A DNA stretch of 64,000 bases from JAJEDW01 sp963555775 (GTDB taxonomy: Bacteria > Acidobacteriota > Terriglobia > 20CM-2-55-15). Positions 25,210 through 34,123 of the stretch are shown in pieces (the stretch's first letter is position 1; every line of letters starts with the position of its first letter). Location: assembly GCA_963555775.3 (NCBI GenBank), contig CAUVWY020000009.1, positions 434,001-498,000 on the forward strand, in the 5' to 3' direction. The notes beneath the pieces were generated by a model, which was not told where the DNA came from, did no database searches, and worked only from the letters and a program-made list of their open reading frames with translations. The translations under genes were made by a program, and so were the position numbers.

Positions 25210-26316
25210 TCACAATTCGACCGGGAACTCGACGCCGTGCGTCACGAACAAATCCGCCAGGTCTTCGACGGCTACATCGAGCAAGTCAGCCACGCGGCGT
25301 ACCGAGACATGGCCCCCATCGATAGCAAGACCGAGAACCTCGATAAAGGGTGTCGAGAACAAGGCAGCCGTCGCGCTCTTAGCGACCTCGCGACCGTTGT
25401 TGCGCAAGGCCGCCTCCGGCAACGAACGAGCCACGGACGGCTTCATCTCGCCGAGCGCGACCAGCCGCCATCGCAGCGCCGACGACGTCACCCGAAGCTC
25501 GTCCGCCACATCGTTCAGGCGCGCGATCAGGTCCTCCCTGGACAGACTCGTCCAATCGTCGAACCGTTCCAGCGTCGAGGCCGGCATCAACACCGCCGCC
25601 GCAAAATTGTTGGCGAGTTGCTCCACGCGGTTGCCGCCGGTTTCCCGTACCTCTTCGGAATGTTCCGGCGGCATGGCATCCCAGGTCAGGATGTGAAACA
25701 ACTCGTGCGCTAGATCGAAGTGACGGCGGCCTTCGACCTCTCGACGTGCGATCAGGACCGTATCCAATTCGGGCAGCCGGCAAGCCGCGCCAGAAACGCC
25801 GTCACCGGCATCGACCATGAGAACCAGGATACCCAGTTCCCGTTCCATGACTTCGACCAGGCCCGTTGCCGGTGCCTCGCCAAGGCCGAACTCGGCGACA
25901 AACCGCTCGCCCACCAGCATGGCGTCCTCGAAACGGGAATGGCGAGTAAGGCCCAGGGCCCGACGCATAAGCGGGGCGTGACGCCCAACCTGCGGCGACA
26001 GGGCACGAAACGCCGCGATCCAGCGGCCGGCGGCGCGTTCGTACTCGCCGAGCTGTTCGGCTCCGACGCATGTCTGCCGCCATGAGAAGCGGCCTTCACC
26101 GGCGAGCCGAAACGGATCGGTGAAGTAATCGAGCGGCGCATCCAGCCTCTCAACCGCCAGCACCAACTCTTCGGCGGTCACACGGCGTGCGCCGGTCTCG
26201 ATCGCCGAGACGGTCTGCCGGTCCTTGAAGCCGAACAGTCGCGCAAGATCGTCTTGCGATAGCTTGCGCTCTTCGCGCAGCGCCTTGAACCGCCTACCGA
26301 TGAGCTGGGTAGCCAT
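25210..26316 (-). CDS. Xre-family regulator fused to ImmA/IrrE zinc peptidase (antitoxin)
   Basis: The 368-residue protein has an N-terminal helix-turn-helix (residues 9-60: FKALREERKLSQDDLARLFG, QTVSAIETGARRV) and a C-terminal ImmA/IrrE domain with zinc motif HELFH at residues 204-208 and the following RVEQLANNFAAAVLMP. Such COG2856 fusions act as antitoxins or stress-response proteases. Only six bases separate it from the PIN gene, a known toxin-antitoxin arrangement. Autoregulation through the HTH is likely but not shown. The antitoxin is intact although the toxin carries a stop. Confidence 0.85.
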   Translation of the reverse strand: MATQLIGRRFKALREERKLSQDDLARLFGFKDRQTVSAIETGARRVTAEELVLAVERLDAPLDYFTDPFRLAGEGRFSWRQTCVGAEQLGEYERAAGRWIAAFRALSPQVGRHAPLMRRALGLTRHSRFEDAMLVGERFVAEFGLGEAPATGLVEVMERELGILVLMVDAGDGVSGAACRLPELDTVLIARREVEGRRHFDLAHELFHILTWDAMPPEHSEEVRETGGNRVEQLANNFAAAVLMPASTLERFDDWTSLSREDLIARLNDVADELRVTSSALRWRLVALGEMKPSVARSLPEAALRNNGREVAKSATAALFSTPFIEVLGLAIDGGHVSVRRVADLLDVAVEDLADLFVTHGVEFPVEL

Positions 26317-26781
26317 CAGGACCCCATCATCGCATAAATTCTTGCGTTACAGTATTTGAAAGAATGTTATTCGAACGTTTGATCGCGGACAACAGGGTTG
26401 TCCCTCTCACGACTTCAGAGGGCGCGACGACATCGTTCGTTTCGAGAGCGTGCAAAAGCAGGGGCCGCTCTGCGGCACGGCACTTGAGAATGACCTTCCC
26501 ACGAAATCAGGTCCAAGTCGAGAGTGAGGAATATGGGGAATTATCACCGCCGTCGTGGTGGTTGTGGTCAGTCCCGGGATGGGCCGCCGCCACGTTCATG
26601 GACGCCGAGCAACGGTTGCCGAAGATCCTCGGATATCGAGATCTCCGGATGCTTCAGGCCAAGCTCAAAGACCACGCCCAGAGCGACGACTCGTCAAAGG
26701 TGGCATAATCAATGACCCGAACCGCCATCCCAACATTCAACAACGTTCTCGACTTGAACTTGAGTTCGGAGAAAGGTCAGT
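26317..26781. other. Gap with a transposase C-terminal relic
   Basis: At 26590-26708 the plus strand reads FMDAEQRLPKILGYRDLRML and ends DSSKVA, which resembles the conserved C-terminus of an insertion-sequence transposase (pattern AExxxxxxxGYRxLxxL). The upstream frame 26364-26590 shows no recognisable motif. The remainder holds nothing that I can identify. Confidence 0.4.
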
Positions 26782-27738
26782 ATGAACATGATAGAAACTC
26801 AATGGAGCATCAAAGCAATGATGAGATTTAGTCTGTTGACAGGCTTGGCAGTGCTCGCTTCGAGCGTTGCGGCAAGCGGTCAGAGCGGCCCAATTCAGGT
26901 GGGTGATCCACTGGGTGCGGTCAATGAATCCGGCGTCTCCACTCCCATGTCTTCCAACGTCAAGGTCTATGGCAGCTTCCGTTTCGCCGAGAGCTGCACC
27001 TTCGATTCCGACCGGAACCTGATTCTGGCCATGAATGCGGGCGTGGGGCAAAACCTGCAGGAAAACGACGGTTACGTGTCGCTGATCAACCCCGACGGCA
27101 GCGTGCATACGGCCAAATGGATCGGCGCCACCCGGGACAACCTCACACTCAACCATCCTCTCGGCAGTGCCATCAGTAACGGTGTGCTGTATACGGTGGA
27201 TGAAGGTGTGCTGCGCTCGTTTGACCTTGAAAGCGGCCAACCTCTGAACGCCTTCGAAGTAGAGGGCGCGACATTCCTCAATGGCATCGGAGTCAGTGAG
27301 GACGGCACCGCCTACATCTCCAACACCCGGCCGCCGGAAAGGATTCTCCGGGTCAGCGCGGACGGTGAAACGTCGATCTTCGTCGACGGCGCCCCGCTGA
27401 ATGTGCCCAACGGCGTGGCCATTGACGGCGATGGCAATATTGTGGTGGTCAATATCGGCGATAACGCCGTACTCACCTTCAACTCTCAGGGGGAGCTGGT
27501 CAATACCGAAAACGCCGTCGAAGGCGGTAACGACGGCCTGGTAATCGCAGAAGACGGCACCAAGTATGTCAGTAGTGTTCGCTTCGGCAGCGTCTCACGG
27601 ATCCGGTCCGGACAGCCCGCGGAAATAATCGCCTCGGGCATACCCAGTGCCGCCTCGATGTGTTACGACTCCGTTCAGAATCAGTTGGTGATTCCCATGA
27701 ACCCCAATGACGCCCTGGCGTTTATTCCACTGGATTAG
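26782..27738 (+). CDS. Secreted SMP-30/NHL-like beta-propeller protein
   Basis: The 318-residue protein has an exported N-terminus (LTGLAVLASSVAASGQ) and six-bladed propeller repeats (NGIGVSEDGTAYISNTRPPE, PNGVAIDGDGNIVVVNIGDN, GNDGLVIAEDGTKYVSSVRF) as in SMP-30/gluconolactonase-like proteins. A metal-binding lactonase site cannot be confirmed by eye. AAAGG lies five bases before the first ATG at 26782; a second in-frame ATG at 26818 could also serve as start just before the signal peptide. Confidence 0.75.
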   Translation: MNMIETQWSIKAMMRFSLLTGLAVLASSVAASGQSGPIQVGDPLGAVNESGVSTPMSSNVKVYGSFRFAESCTFDSDRNLILAMNAGVGQNLQENDGYVSLINPDGSVHTAKWIGATRDNLTLNHPLGSAISNGVLYTVDEGVLRSFDLESGQPLNAFEVEGATFLNGIGVSEDGTAYISNTRPPERILRVSADGETSIFVDGAPLNVPNGVAIDGDGNIVVVNIGDNAVLTFNSQGELVNTENAVEGGNDGLVIAEDGTKYVSSVRFGSVSRIRSGQPAEIIASGIPSAASMCYDSVQNQLVIPMNPNDALAFIPLD

Positions 27739-27793
27739 GCGCCTCGAAAACGGACAAGTTTTGCGAAAAGCATCGACATGGAGATACTACGAA

Positions 27794-27952
27794 ATGACAT
27801 CGAGGCTATTGACGGCGTTGGCCGCCGGTCTTCCGATAGCCGGAATATCTGGCATTGGATACGGCCAGACCACCAATCTCTATTGGGGAGACACGCACCT
27901 TCATGCCTCGTATTCGACCGACGCATGGAACTGTATAGAGGAGGAGCGATGA
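27794..27952 (+). pseudogene. DUF3604 protein, N-terminal fragment
   Basis: The frame starts MTSRLLTALAAGLPIAGISG (signal peptide) and reaches TNLYWGDTHLHASYSTDA, the hallmark N-terminus of DUF3604 proteins. It then stops after WNCIEEER. The rest of the roughly 600-residue protein is missing, so a deletion has fused its start to the leader of the next gene. Its stop overlaps the next start as ATGA. Confidence 0.75.
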
Positions 27953-28644
27953 AACTGTATTTGCGGGCCCCAGGCTGGTTCGTTGTGACGTTGGTTTCGG
28001 TTGGGATGCTCGCAGGATTCTCGGCCCCGGCGTTTCATGCCGAAGAGAGACCGGGGCCACAGACGCCGGCAACCGAAACGGATTCCTTTGAGCTGACAGC
28101 GACGTTGTCCGGCCAGCCCGGGAATGCAGTCCGAATCAATTTCATCCGGTTGTCCTCCGACGAGGACTGGAGCACGCTCGTGGCGGCGGTGGAAAACCCG
28201 GAACCTGAGCCTCCCCCGGCAGACGAGGGCGGGGGCGGCGGACGCGGTGGCGGCGGCGGTGGCGGTGGCGGTGGCGGTGGCAGCGGTCGCGGGGGTGAGC
28301 AGGATCCGCCCGAGGATAACATTACGATCGCGATTTCCGGAGCGGCGACCGTCGGCTATATCTGGACCGACAGCTCTGTTTCCGGATACGCGATCAAGTA
28401 CGCCGATCGCCAGTCGATGCCGGATGGAGGCGAACGCATCGTCCTGGTGACGACACGACGTCCCGCCACACGCATGCCTGCCGAAGACGAGTTCACGCTG
28501 ATCGAGATCCGGTTGGATTCCAACGGCACTGGAGAAGGCAGGGCGTCCCGTCTTGCGGAGGCCAGCATCGATGGCGATGCCGGAAGGCTCGCGGTGGAAA
28601 ACTATCCGTCAGCGCCGGTGTTGCTGGAAGGCATCCGGCGTTAA
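27949..28644 (+). CDS. Secreted hypothetical protein with glycine-rich linker
   Basis: The 231-residue protein has a signal peptide (WFVVTLVSVGMLAGFSAPAF), a beta-rich domain, then a Pro/Glu stretch and a run of Gly (about residues 92-118) followed by a second beta-rich domain. The family is not recognised. GAGGAG lies just before the ATG. The upstream DUF3604 fragment ends in an ATGA overlap, so this gene may now be coupled to that relic. Confidence 0.6.
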   Translation: MKLYLRAPGWFVVTLVSVGMLAGFSAPAFHAEERPGPQTPATETDSFELTATLSGQPGNAVRINFIRLSSDEDWSTLVAAVENPEPEPPPADEGGGGGRGGGGGGGGGGGGSGRGGEQDPPEDNITIAISGAATVGYIWTDSSVSGYAIKYADRQSMPDGGERIVLVTTRRPATRMPAEDEFTLIEIRLDSNGTGEGRASRLAEASIDGDAGRLAVENYPSAPVLLEGIRR

Positions 28645-28660
28645 GACCATGCCAAAAAAT

Positions 28661-28686
28661 GACGCCGCCCCACCCCGGGCGGCGTC
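28661..28686 (-). terminator. Hairpin with T-run on the minus strand
   Basis: GACGCCGCCC and GGGCGGCGTC form a perfect 10-bp stem with a six-base loop. Read on the minus strand the stem is followed by ATTTTTTGGC, giving an intrinsic-terminator shape. It lies 17 bases after the plus-strand stop at 28644 and could also block transcription from the minus-strand ligase side. Confidence 0.55.
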
Positions 28687-28721
28687 ACGCACTCAATTGA
28701 GGGGAACCACTGCGGCCGATC

Positions 28722-29192
28722 ATGCAACTCTTTGGCAGGACGCTTCGAGAGTACGTGCTTTTCGCACGGGTCTTCCTGATCCTTACGGCCGTCGTGGGCC
28801 TCCTGCGCCTCGCCCTGTCATTGGCGGGAGCGCCTGACGGCTTCACTGTTTGGGTCAGCATCAACGCGATTATCCTGTTGGCGGTCGTGGTCTTTTCGAT
28901 CCGCGTTCACACAACCGGTTTCGGCGGTTACAAGCACCTCCTCGTATTGGTGGCGCTCGAACTGCTGGTGGGTGAAATCATCATTACCGGCGGGATCGTT
29001 CTGGCGGTGGTGACCGGCGTCGAGAACATCTTCAGCGCGCCCGAGTTCTCGGTCCCGTTTGACAACCCCCTGCTGCATGCCGCATCCCATTTGCTGTTTG
29101 GGCCGACTCTGACCGCCGTATTATTCTGGATTCCCGGAGCGGCCGTCCTTTTCGTGACCAAGAGGCTCGTCAAAGGGCCGGCATCCGGTTAG
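28722..29192 (+). CDS. Four-helix integral membrane protein of unknown function
   Basis: The 156-residue protein has four clear hydrophobic segments (YVLFARVFLILTAVVGLLRL, VSINAIILLAVVVFSI, GEIIITGGIVLAVVTGV, TLTAVLFWIPGAAVLFV) and no catalytic motif. It is convergent with the acyl-CoA ligase, with stop codons overlapping by four bases. I do not recognise the family. A GAGGGG lies about 20 bases upstream, further than usual. Confidence 0.6.
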   Translation: MQLFGRTLREYVLFARVFLILTAVVGLLRLALSLAGAPDGFTVWVSINAIILLAVVVFSIRVHTTGFGGYKHLLVLVALELLVGEIIITGGIVLAVVTGVENIFSAPEFSVPFDNPLLHAASHLLFGPTLTAVLFWIPGAAVLFVTKRLVKGPASG

Positions 29193-30763
29193 CCGCCGCC
29201 TGCCCGTCTTCTCAATTCGACGCGGTCGATCTTCCGCGCGCCGGTGCGAGGAATAGCGTCGACGAAATGCACTTCGACCGGCCGCTTGTATTTGACCATC
29301 GACTCGTTGCAATAGGCGAAGAACTCTTCATCGGTCATTTCCTGTCCGCGGTCCAGAACCACAAACGCGACCACCACCTCGCCCAGTCTCCGATCGGGTT
29401 TGCCGACGGTCGCGGCTTCACGGATCTTGGGATGGTTGAACAGGACCTCGTCGACCTCCCGCGGATAGACGTTATAGCCGCCCACGATCACCATGTCCTT
29501 CTTCCGGTCGACTAGAAAGACGAAACCATCGGCGTCCGCGTAACCGATGTCGCCGGTATGGATCCACCCGTCCTTCACGGCACGTGCGGTTTCCTCCGGA
29601 TTCGCGACGTATCCTTCCATCAATTGCGGTCCTTTCACCCTCGCCTCGCCGGCCTCTCCGAGCGGCAGCACGCGGTCGCCGGTTTCGATGTCGACGATCT
29701 CGATCCAGGTTTCGGGCACCGGATTTCCCACCGAAAGCAGCTTGCGTTCTGCATCCTTGGGGTTCAGGCAGAACGGAGCGCCCTCGGTCATCCCCCAGCC
29801 CTCGAGCAACGGACAACCGGTTCGCTCGAGCCACTCCCGGTGCAGGTCGGCCGGGCACGGTGCACCGCCGGTGGGGCAATACTTCAGGGACGATAGATCG
29901 AAGCTGTCGAAGGACGGCACGGCCATGAGCCCCATGTAGATCGGCGCGGGCCCGCCCGCGAACACCGTCACCTTGTAGCGATCGAGCGATCGAACAATCT
30001 GCTCGGGATCGTACCGCGGCATCATCACCAGCGTGCTCCGGCAGAAGATCGGCACCCACGTCGCATAGGTCAGGCCCCAGGTGTGGAACATGGGAGCGGC
30101 GTTCAAAAACACCTCCTTGCCATTATCAAGCGGCCAGACCGATATGTGTTGAAGCAGCGACCACACCAGACCCCGGTGCGTGTGGTTGACACCCTTGGGT
30201 ACCCCGGTCGAACCCCCGGTGAAAAGAATGAGCGCGCGGTCATCTTCCAACGGCAGATCCGGGGGAGGACCGTCCAGGTATCGGTCGTCGATCCAGCGCC
30301 CGATATCGAGTCCTCCCGGCTCGAAGCTCAAAACCTCCGGAATCCCGAGGCCATCGGCGACCTGCCGGGCTTTCTCGCTGGCGCTCCGATCCGTGATGAG
30401 GGCGGCGGCATCCACGCTGGCGAGAACCGACTCGAGCTCGCGCACCTTGAAAAACGGATTGGCCGGGGCGGCCTGCGCGCCGGCTGTCATGACGGCCATC
30501 AGGGCGATGTCCATCTCGATCGAGTTGGGCATGACCAGAACGATCCCCCGACTGCCGATTTCGAGGGCTTTGAGTTCGGCGGCCAAGCCATTGACGGCGC
30601 GCCCGAACTCCCGATAGCTGATCGTCCGGTCTTCGTATATGACCGCAATCCGATCGGGCGCGTGCTCGACCGCGTCACGGAACATGTGAACAAGGCTCCG
30701 GTACCGGGGCAGGTTGGGGTCGATTTCCCGTTTCGGCGGAATCGTCGATAGATCGTTTGTCAT
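29189..30763 (-). CDS. AMP-dependent acyl-CoA synthetase/ligase
   Basis: The 524-residue protein belongs to the ANL superfamily. The phosphate-binding loop LILFTGGSTGVPKGVNHTH, the GWGMTEGAPF motif and the hinge region WIHTGDIGYADADGFVFLVD are visible, with KKDMVIVGGYNVYPREVDE, and a catalytic Lys near the C-terminus in GARKIDRVEL. It activates a carboxylic acid with ATP and CoA; fatty or aryl substrate cannot be told. The ATG at 30763 is chosen over upstream 30868, which has no homologous sequence. No operon partner is visible. Confidence 0.88.
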   Translation of the reverse strand: MTNDLSTIPPKREIDPNLPRYRSLVHMFRDAVEHAPDRIAVIYEDRTISYREFGRAVNGLAAELKALEIGSRGIVLVMPNSIEMDIALMAVMTAGAQAAPANPFFKVRELESVLASVDAAALITDRSASEKARQVADGLGIPEVLSFEPGGLDIGRWIDDRYLDGPPPDLPLEDDRALILFTGGSTGVPKGVNHTHRGLVWSLLQHISVWPLDNGKEVFLNAAPMFHTWGLTYATWVPIFCRSTLVMMPRYDPEQIVRSLDRYKVTVFAGGPAPIYMGLMAVPSFDSFDLSSLKYCPTGGAPCPADLHREWLERTGCPLLEGWGMTEGAPFCLNPKDAERKLLSVGNPVPETWIEIVDIETGDRVLPLGEAGEARVKGPQLMEGYVANPEETARAVKDGWIHTGDIGYADADGFVFLVDRKKDMVIVGGYNVYPREVDEVLFNHPKIREAATVGKPDRRLGEVVVAFVVLDRGQEMTDEEFFAYCNESMVKYKRPVEVHFVDAIPRTGARKIDRVELRRRAGGG

Positions 30764-30830
30764 TTGCCGGATAAAAAAGAGCGAGTCCGCGGGAACTTGC
30801 TCTTTGAGAGATCGATTCAGAGTTCGTGAC

Positions 30831-31378
30831 TTATAGATCCATGGCGCCGGTGCTGTCACCGAAGGCATCCATGTCGAGCCTTTCCCTATGGGCCATTGTC
30901 AGGAAGATGTTGTTCATTGGAGTGTGCTCCGGGTTCCGAATGTGCTTGTTCCACGAATACCGGCCGGCGGCGCCCCCGGCAAGGATTACCGGAAGCGGTC
31001 CGTGGTTGTGCTCGTTCGAGTTGCTCATCGGACTGCCGTACAACACCAGCGAATGATCCAGCAACGACCCGTCCCCATCGGGCGTCGGGCGCAACTTGTC
31101 GAGCAGGTACGCCACCACCGAAACGTGATAGGCGTTCAGCCGTGCATAACGGGTCATCTTTTCCGGGTCTTCCTGTTGGTGAGAATCCGTACCCTCGGTC
31201 GGCGGTGTCCAATCCGAAAGAATTGCCCCGTGCGGCACGTGCAGAAAGACATACCGGGATTTCGCTTCCGCGGCCGTCTGTCGGAGCGGCGTCGCGGCGG
31301 GAAGCATCGACTCCAGGAAGCGCCAATCCCCCGGACGAATGTCCTTCGCGGAATGTGTTTCCTGGTTATGAACGTCAT
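30831..31378 (-). pseudogene. DUF1552 family protein remnant
   Basis: The N-terminus (MTFITRKHIPRRTFVRG, a Tat-like RRTF signal) is followed by a frameshift near 31310, then MLPAATPLRQTAAEAKSRYV, HVPHGAILSDWTPP and a jump to SHQQEDPEKMTRYARLNAYH, so about 200 residues are missing in the middle. The typical DUF1552 C-terminus (SLVLYGSPMSNSNEHNHGPL) remains. DUF1552 proteins accompany DUF1585/1588/1592 cytochrome-like proteins. Both the deletion and the frameshift make it nonfunctional. Confidence 0.85.
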
Positions 31379-31389
31379 GGAGTTGTCTC

Positions 31390-31642
31390 CTACGGGGTCG
31401 CGGTTTCGACCCGCGCCTCGGCGGCGCGCATCTGAAACGCGTTGCTCTCTATGATACCGAGAACCAACGAAGTGAAGCGATAGTCGGTCTCGGCCGCCTG
31501 GAGCGCGATCGATCGGACCAGCGGCATGTCGTAGTAGTCCAGTCCGCGCCCCAGGGCGTAGGTCAGGAGCCTTTCGGTCATGTTCGTGACGAACTGATGC
31601 TCATAAACGGCGATGGCTTCCCTCAGCCCCTCAGGTCCTTCG
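31390..31642 (-). pseudogene. DUF1585 (PSD1-type) C-terminal fragment
   Basis: The minus strand reads GPEGLREAIAVYEHQF, TERLLTYALGRGLDYYDMPL and FTSLVLGIIESNAFQMRAAE, the conserved C-terminus of planctomycete-type cytochrome proteins (DUF1585). No N-terminal cytochrome or DUF1592/1588 part is present. It lies just upstream of the DUF1552 remnant on the same strand, the usual gene order for this pair, so a whole operon has collapsed here. Confidence 0.75.
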
Positions 31643-31649
31643 ATCGCTG

Positions 31650-31831
31650 TCCAATGGCTGGTTGACAACGGCGCGGATCTGGATGCCGTGGACGACGAAG
31701 GACGCAACGCGCTGGTCTGGTCTCAGGGTGTTCTGGCCACGCTGGCACAGCCCCGCCGCCGGCAGCCTCACACCGAGGCGCTGATTCTGGAACTGATGGA
31801 AACGCCGGCCGGTGAAAACCTCGGGCCGTGA
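31650..31831 (+). pseudogene. Ankyrin-repeat protein C-terminal fragment
   Basis: The plus-strand frame reads VQWLVDNGADLDAVDDEGRN, an ankyrin repeat, then TLAQPRRRQPHTEALILELM and a stop. There is no start; the sequence joins the DUF1585 fragment back to back at about 31645. Ankyrin proteins occur beside DUF1552/DUF1585 loci in related genomes (from memory), so this is likely the other flank of the same deletion. Confidence 0.5.
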
Positions 31832-31893
31832 GACCGGGTTTCTCAGGGCGTTCGCTTCGTAGGCAGCCCTTCTACCGCGATCGTCACTCCTGA

Positions 31894-32447
31894 TCACCGA
31901 GAACCATTCGGTACAGGGCGTAAATCCCGTTCCAGGACATCGCCCGTCTTCAAAGAAATTCGACTTCCTCTAATCGCCAATGTTCGCAGAGCCACCTTGT
32001 TGTAATAGTCATTGAACTGAAGATCGAATCTGCCGGTCGCCGTCGGCACGAACTCCGATTCTTCCCGCGCCGCGACAATCCAGTAATCGCCTGGCGGTAC
32101 GTTGCGAAACATGTATCGTTCTGCTCGTTGGTTGGCGAAGCGTAAATTGCGACCCACGTCACCATCCAACAACTCAAACTCGGACGGGACGAGAAGGACT
32201 TGCACATTCGAAGCGGCCTCTCCGTTGGCATCAATCACGCGACCGAAGACTTCCGCTCCGCCAGTTCCGATTTCAATTCTCAAGTCGCTTTCAGAAGTGA
32301 CTTCGAACGGACCTCTTAGCAGGTCCGATTCCGACAATGTCGCCTCGGACACATAGTTGGCCGGTCCCACATCGGCGGCGAGACGATATTCGAGGGCGGG
32401 CACATTCTCGATCGAGAAGCGTCCCTCCGCATCTGGACGTCCGCTAG
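31894..32447 (-). pseudogene. Carboxypeptidase-regulatory-like protein, C-terminal half
   Basis: The frame continues the protein of 34124-35283 after the insertions: SGRPDAEGRFSIENVPALEY, then EVFGRVIDANGEAASNVQVL and ERYMFRNVPPGDYWIVAARE, beta-sandwich carboxypeptidase-regulatory (CarboxypepD_reg-like) domains. It runs to the stop at 31894. Joining GCT (34128-34126) to AG plus C across CTAG gives an exact in-frame fusion of 386 + 183 codons. Confidence 0.85.
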
Positions 32448-33997
32448 GAGCCTGCGCCGTAGGAATCCCATGAGATAATAGTGTCGCAATTGGGAGGATA
32501 TTGGGATGCCGACAACATTTCGCCCCTACCAACCGGATCAAGCGCTGTTGTTGCCACCGGATTTACGAGATTGGTTGCCGGAGGGGCACCTGGCGCACCA
32601 TGTGAGCGATCTGGTGGACGGATTGGACTTGACGGCGTTTTACGCGCCTTACGAGGGGGACGGTCGTCGCAAGTCGCCGTATGAGCCGCGGATGATGGCG
32701 AAGACGCTGATCTACGGGTACGCGACGGGGGTGTTTTCCTCCCGGGGGTTGGCGCGGAAGCTGGAGGAGGACGTGGCGTTTCGGGTGTTGGCGGCGGGGA
32801 ATTATCCGAGCCATCGGACGATATGCGAGTTTCGCCGCCGTCATTTGTCGGATTTCAAGGCGCTGTTTGTGGAGGTGATCCGTCTGGCGCGCGAGACCGG
32901 CGTTGCGAACTTCGGCAAGTTGTCGATTGACGGGACGAAGGTTCGAGCCAATGCCAGCAAGCGCAAGGCGATGAGTTACGGTCGGATGCGGGAGGAGGAG
33001 CGGCGTCTGGCGGGCGAGATCGAAGCGTTGCTGTCGCGGGCGCGGGAGACCGACGCGGCCGAGGATGCGCGCTTTGGGGAGGCGTTTCGGGGCGACGAGT
33101 TGCCCGAGGAGTTGCGGCGCCGGGAGGACCGGCTGGCGGCGATCCGGGCGGCCAGGGCGCGTTTGGAGGCCAGGCAACGGGAGGCGGACGAGGCGCGGGG
33201 ACGCAAGCCCGGTTCGAAGCGCAACCCGAAGGGCGGCCGGCCCTACAAGCGGGAATACGGGGAGCCGGACGAGAAGGCGCAGGACAACTTCACGGATCCG
33301 GAAAGCCGGATCATGAAGACCTCGACGGAGGGTTTTCAGCAATGCTACAACGCGCAGGTGGCGGTGGAGGGAGAGAACCAGTTGATCGTCGCTACCGAGG
33401 TGTCGTCGAACGCCAACGACCAGGGCCGGATGGTCCCGCTGGTGGACGAGGTGGAGGCCACCCATGGGGAACGGCCCGAGACGGTGTTGGCGGATGCGGG
33501 CTACTGCAACGAGGACGACCTGCAGGCGCTGGAGGCGCGCGGCGTGGACGGCTATGTGGCTCTGGGCCGGGAGGGCAAACACGAGATCCGGGTGAATGCG
33601 GCCAAACATCCGGCGAAGGCCCGCATGGCCGAGAAGCTGGCGACGGAGGCGGGACGGGCGCAGTACGCCCAACGCAAATGGCTATCGGAGGCGCCCAACG
33701 GGTGGATCAAGGAGGTGCTCGGTTTCCGCCGATTCAGCCTGCGCGGCCTGAACAAGGTGAGGGGCGAGTGGGATCTGGTGTGTCTGGCATTGAACGTCAA
33801 GCGGATGCAGGGGCTTCAGGCAGCCTGATGACAGGGATACCGCCCGCAAATCAGGCCGCAAGGGGGTCCATTCAAGCATCTGTGGCGCACCCAGCGGCGC
33901 CTCGTCGTCCAAAACGCCCTTTCTCCGGCCACCGATGCCGATCAATCGGCATCTCGCGAAATTCGCCAAGTCGCAAATCGACCTACGGCGCAGGCTC
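32448..33997 (+). mobile_element. IS1182-family element 2 with CTAG target duplication
   Basis: This 1,550-bp element has inverted ends GAGCCTGCGCCGTAGG (from 32448) and CCTACGGCGCAGGCTC (ending 33997), and CTAG duplicated at 32444-32447 and 33998-34001. Its ends differ from those of IS1182 element 1, so it is another species with the same target preference. It carries one intact transposase and interrupts a carboxypeptidase-regulatory-like gene. Confidence 0.92.
32506..33828 (+). CDS. IS1182-family transposase
   Basis: The 440-residue DDE transposase begins MPTTFRPYQPDQALLLPPDL. It has the ATGVFSSRGLARKLEEDVAF block, first Asp in KLSIDGTKVRANASK, second in ETVLADAGYCNEDD, and Glu in KWLSEAPNGWIKEVLGFRRF. 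The central charged coiled-coil insert (about 165-260) is typical. It ends inside the element, unlike the transposase of element 1, and appears intact. Confidence 0.93.
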   Translation: MPTTFRPYQPDQALLLPPDLRDWLPEGHLAHHVSDLVDGLDLTAFYAPYEGDGRRKSPYEPRMMAKTLIYGYATGVFSSRGLARKLEEDVAFRVLAAGNYPSHRTICEFRRRHLSDFKALFVEVIRLARETGVANFGKLSIDGTKVRANASKRKAMSYGRMREEERRLAGEIEALLSRARETDAAEDARFGEAFRGDELPEELRRREDRLAAIRAARARLEARQREADEARGRKPGSKRNPKGGRPYKREYGEPDEKAQDNFTDPESRIMKTSTEGFQQCYNAQVAVEGENQLIVATEVSSNANDQGRMVPLVDEVEATHGERPETVLADAGYCNEDDLQALEARGVDGYVALGREGKHEIRVNAAKHPAKARMAEKLATEAGRAQYAQRKWLSEAPNGWIKEVLGFRRFSLRGLNKVRGEWDLVCLALNVKRMQGLQAA

Positions 33998-34001
33998 CTA
34001 G

Positions 34002-34123
34002 CAGCCTGTCGGACTTTCGGCGTAAGTCCTTTGTTTTCAACAACGGCCCTTTTTAGCCCGAAACTGTAAACACAGTCATATGAATGACTTAGGTTTTTGA
34101 TTCGGTGTTAGTCCGACAGGCTG
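34002..34123 (+). mobile_element. 122-bp MITE, copy A, with IS1182 element 1 ends
   Basis: The element has no coding capacity. It starts CAGCCTGTCGGACT and ends AGTCCGACAGGCTG, the same terminal inverted repeats as IS1182 element 1, flanked by CTAG at 33998-34001 and 34124-34127. Its left CTAG is also the right target duplication of IS1182 element 2, so the two insertions are directly adjacent. The copy at 39243 is its reverse complement with one mismatch. Confidence 0.93.

Noticed and set aside
32563..33672. Antisense ORF in IS1182 element 2
   Set aside because: It lies entirely opposite an intact transposase and has repetitive Arg/Leu/Pro text, typical of a shadow frame.
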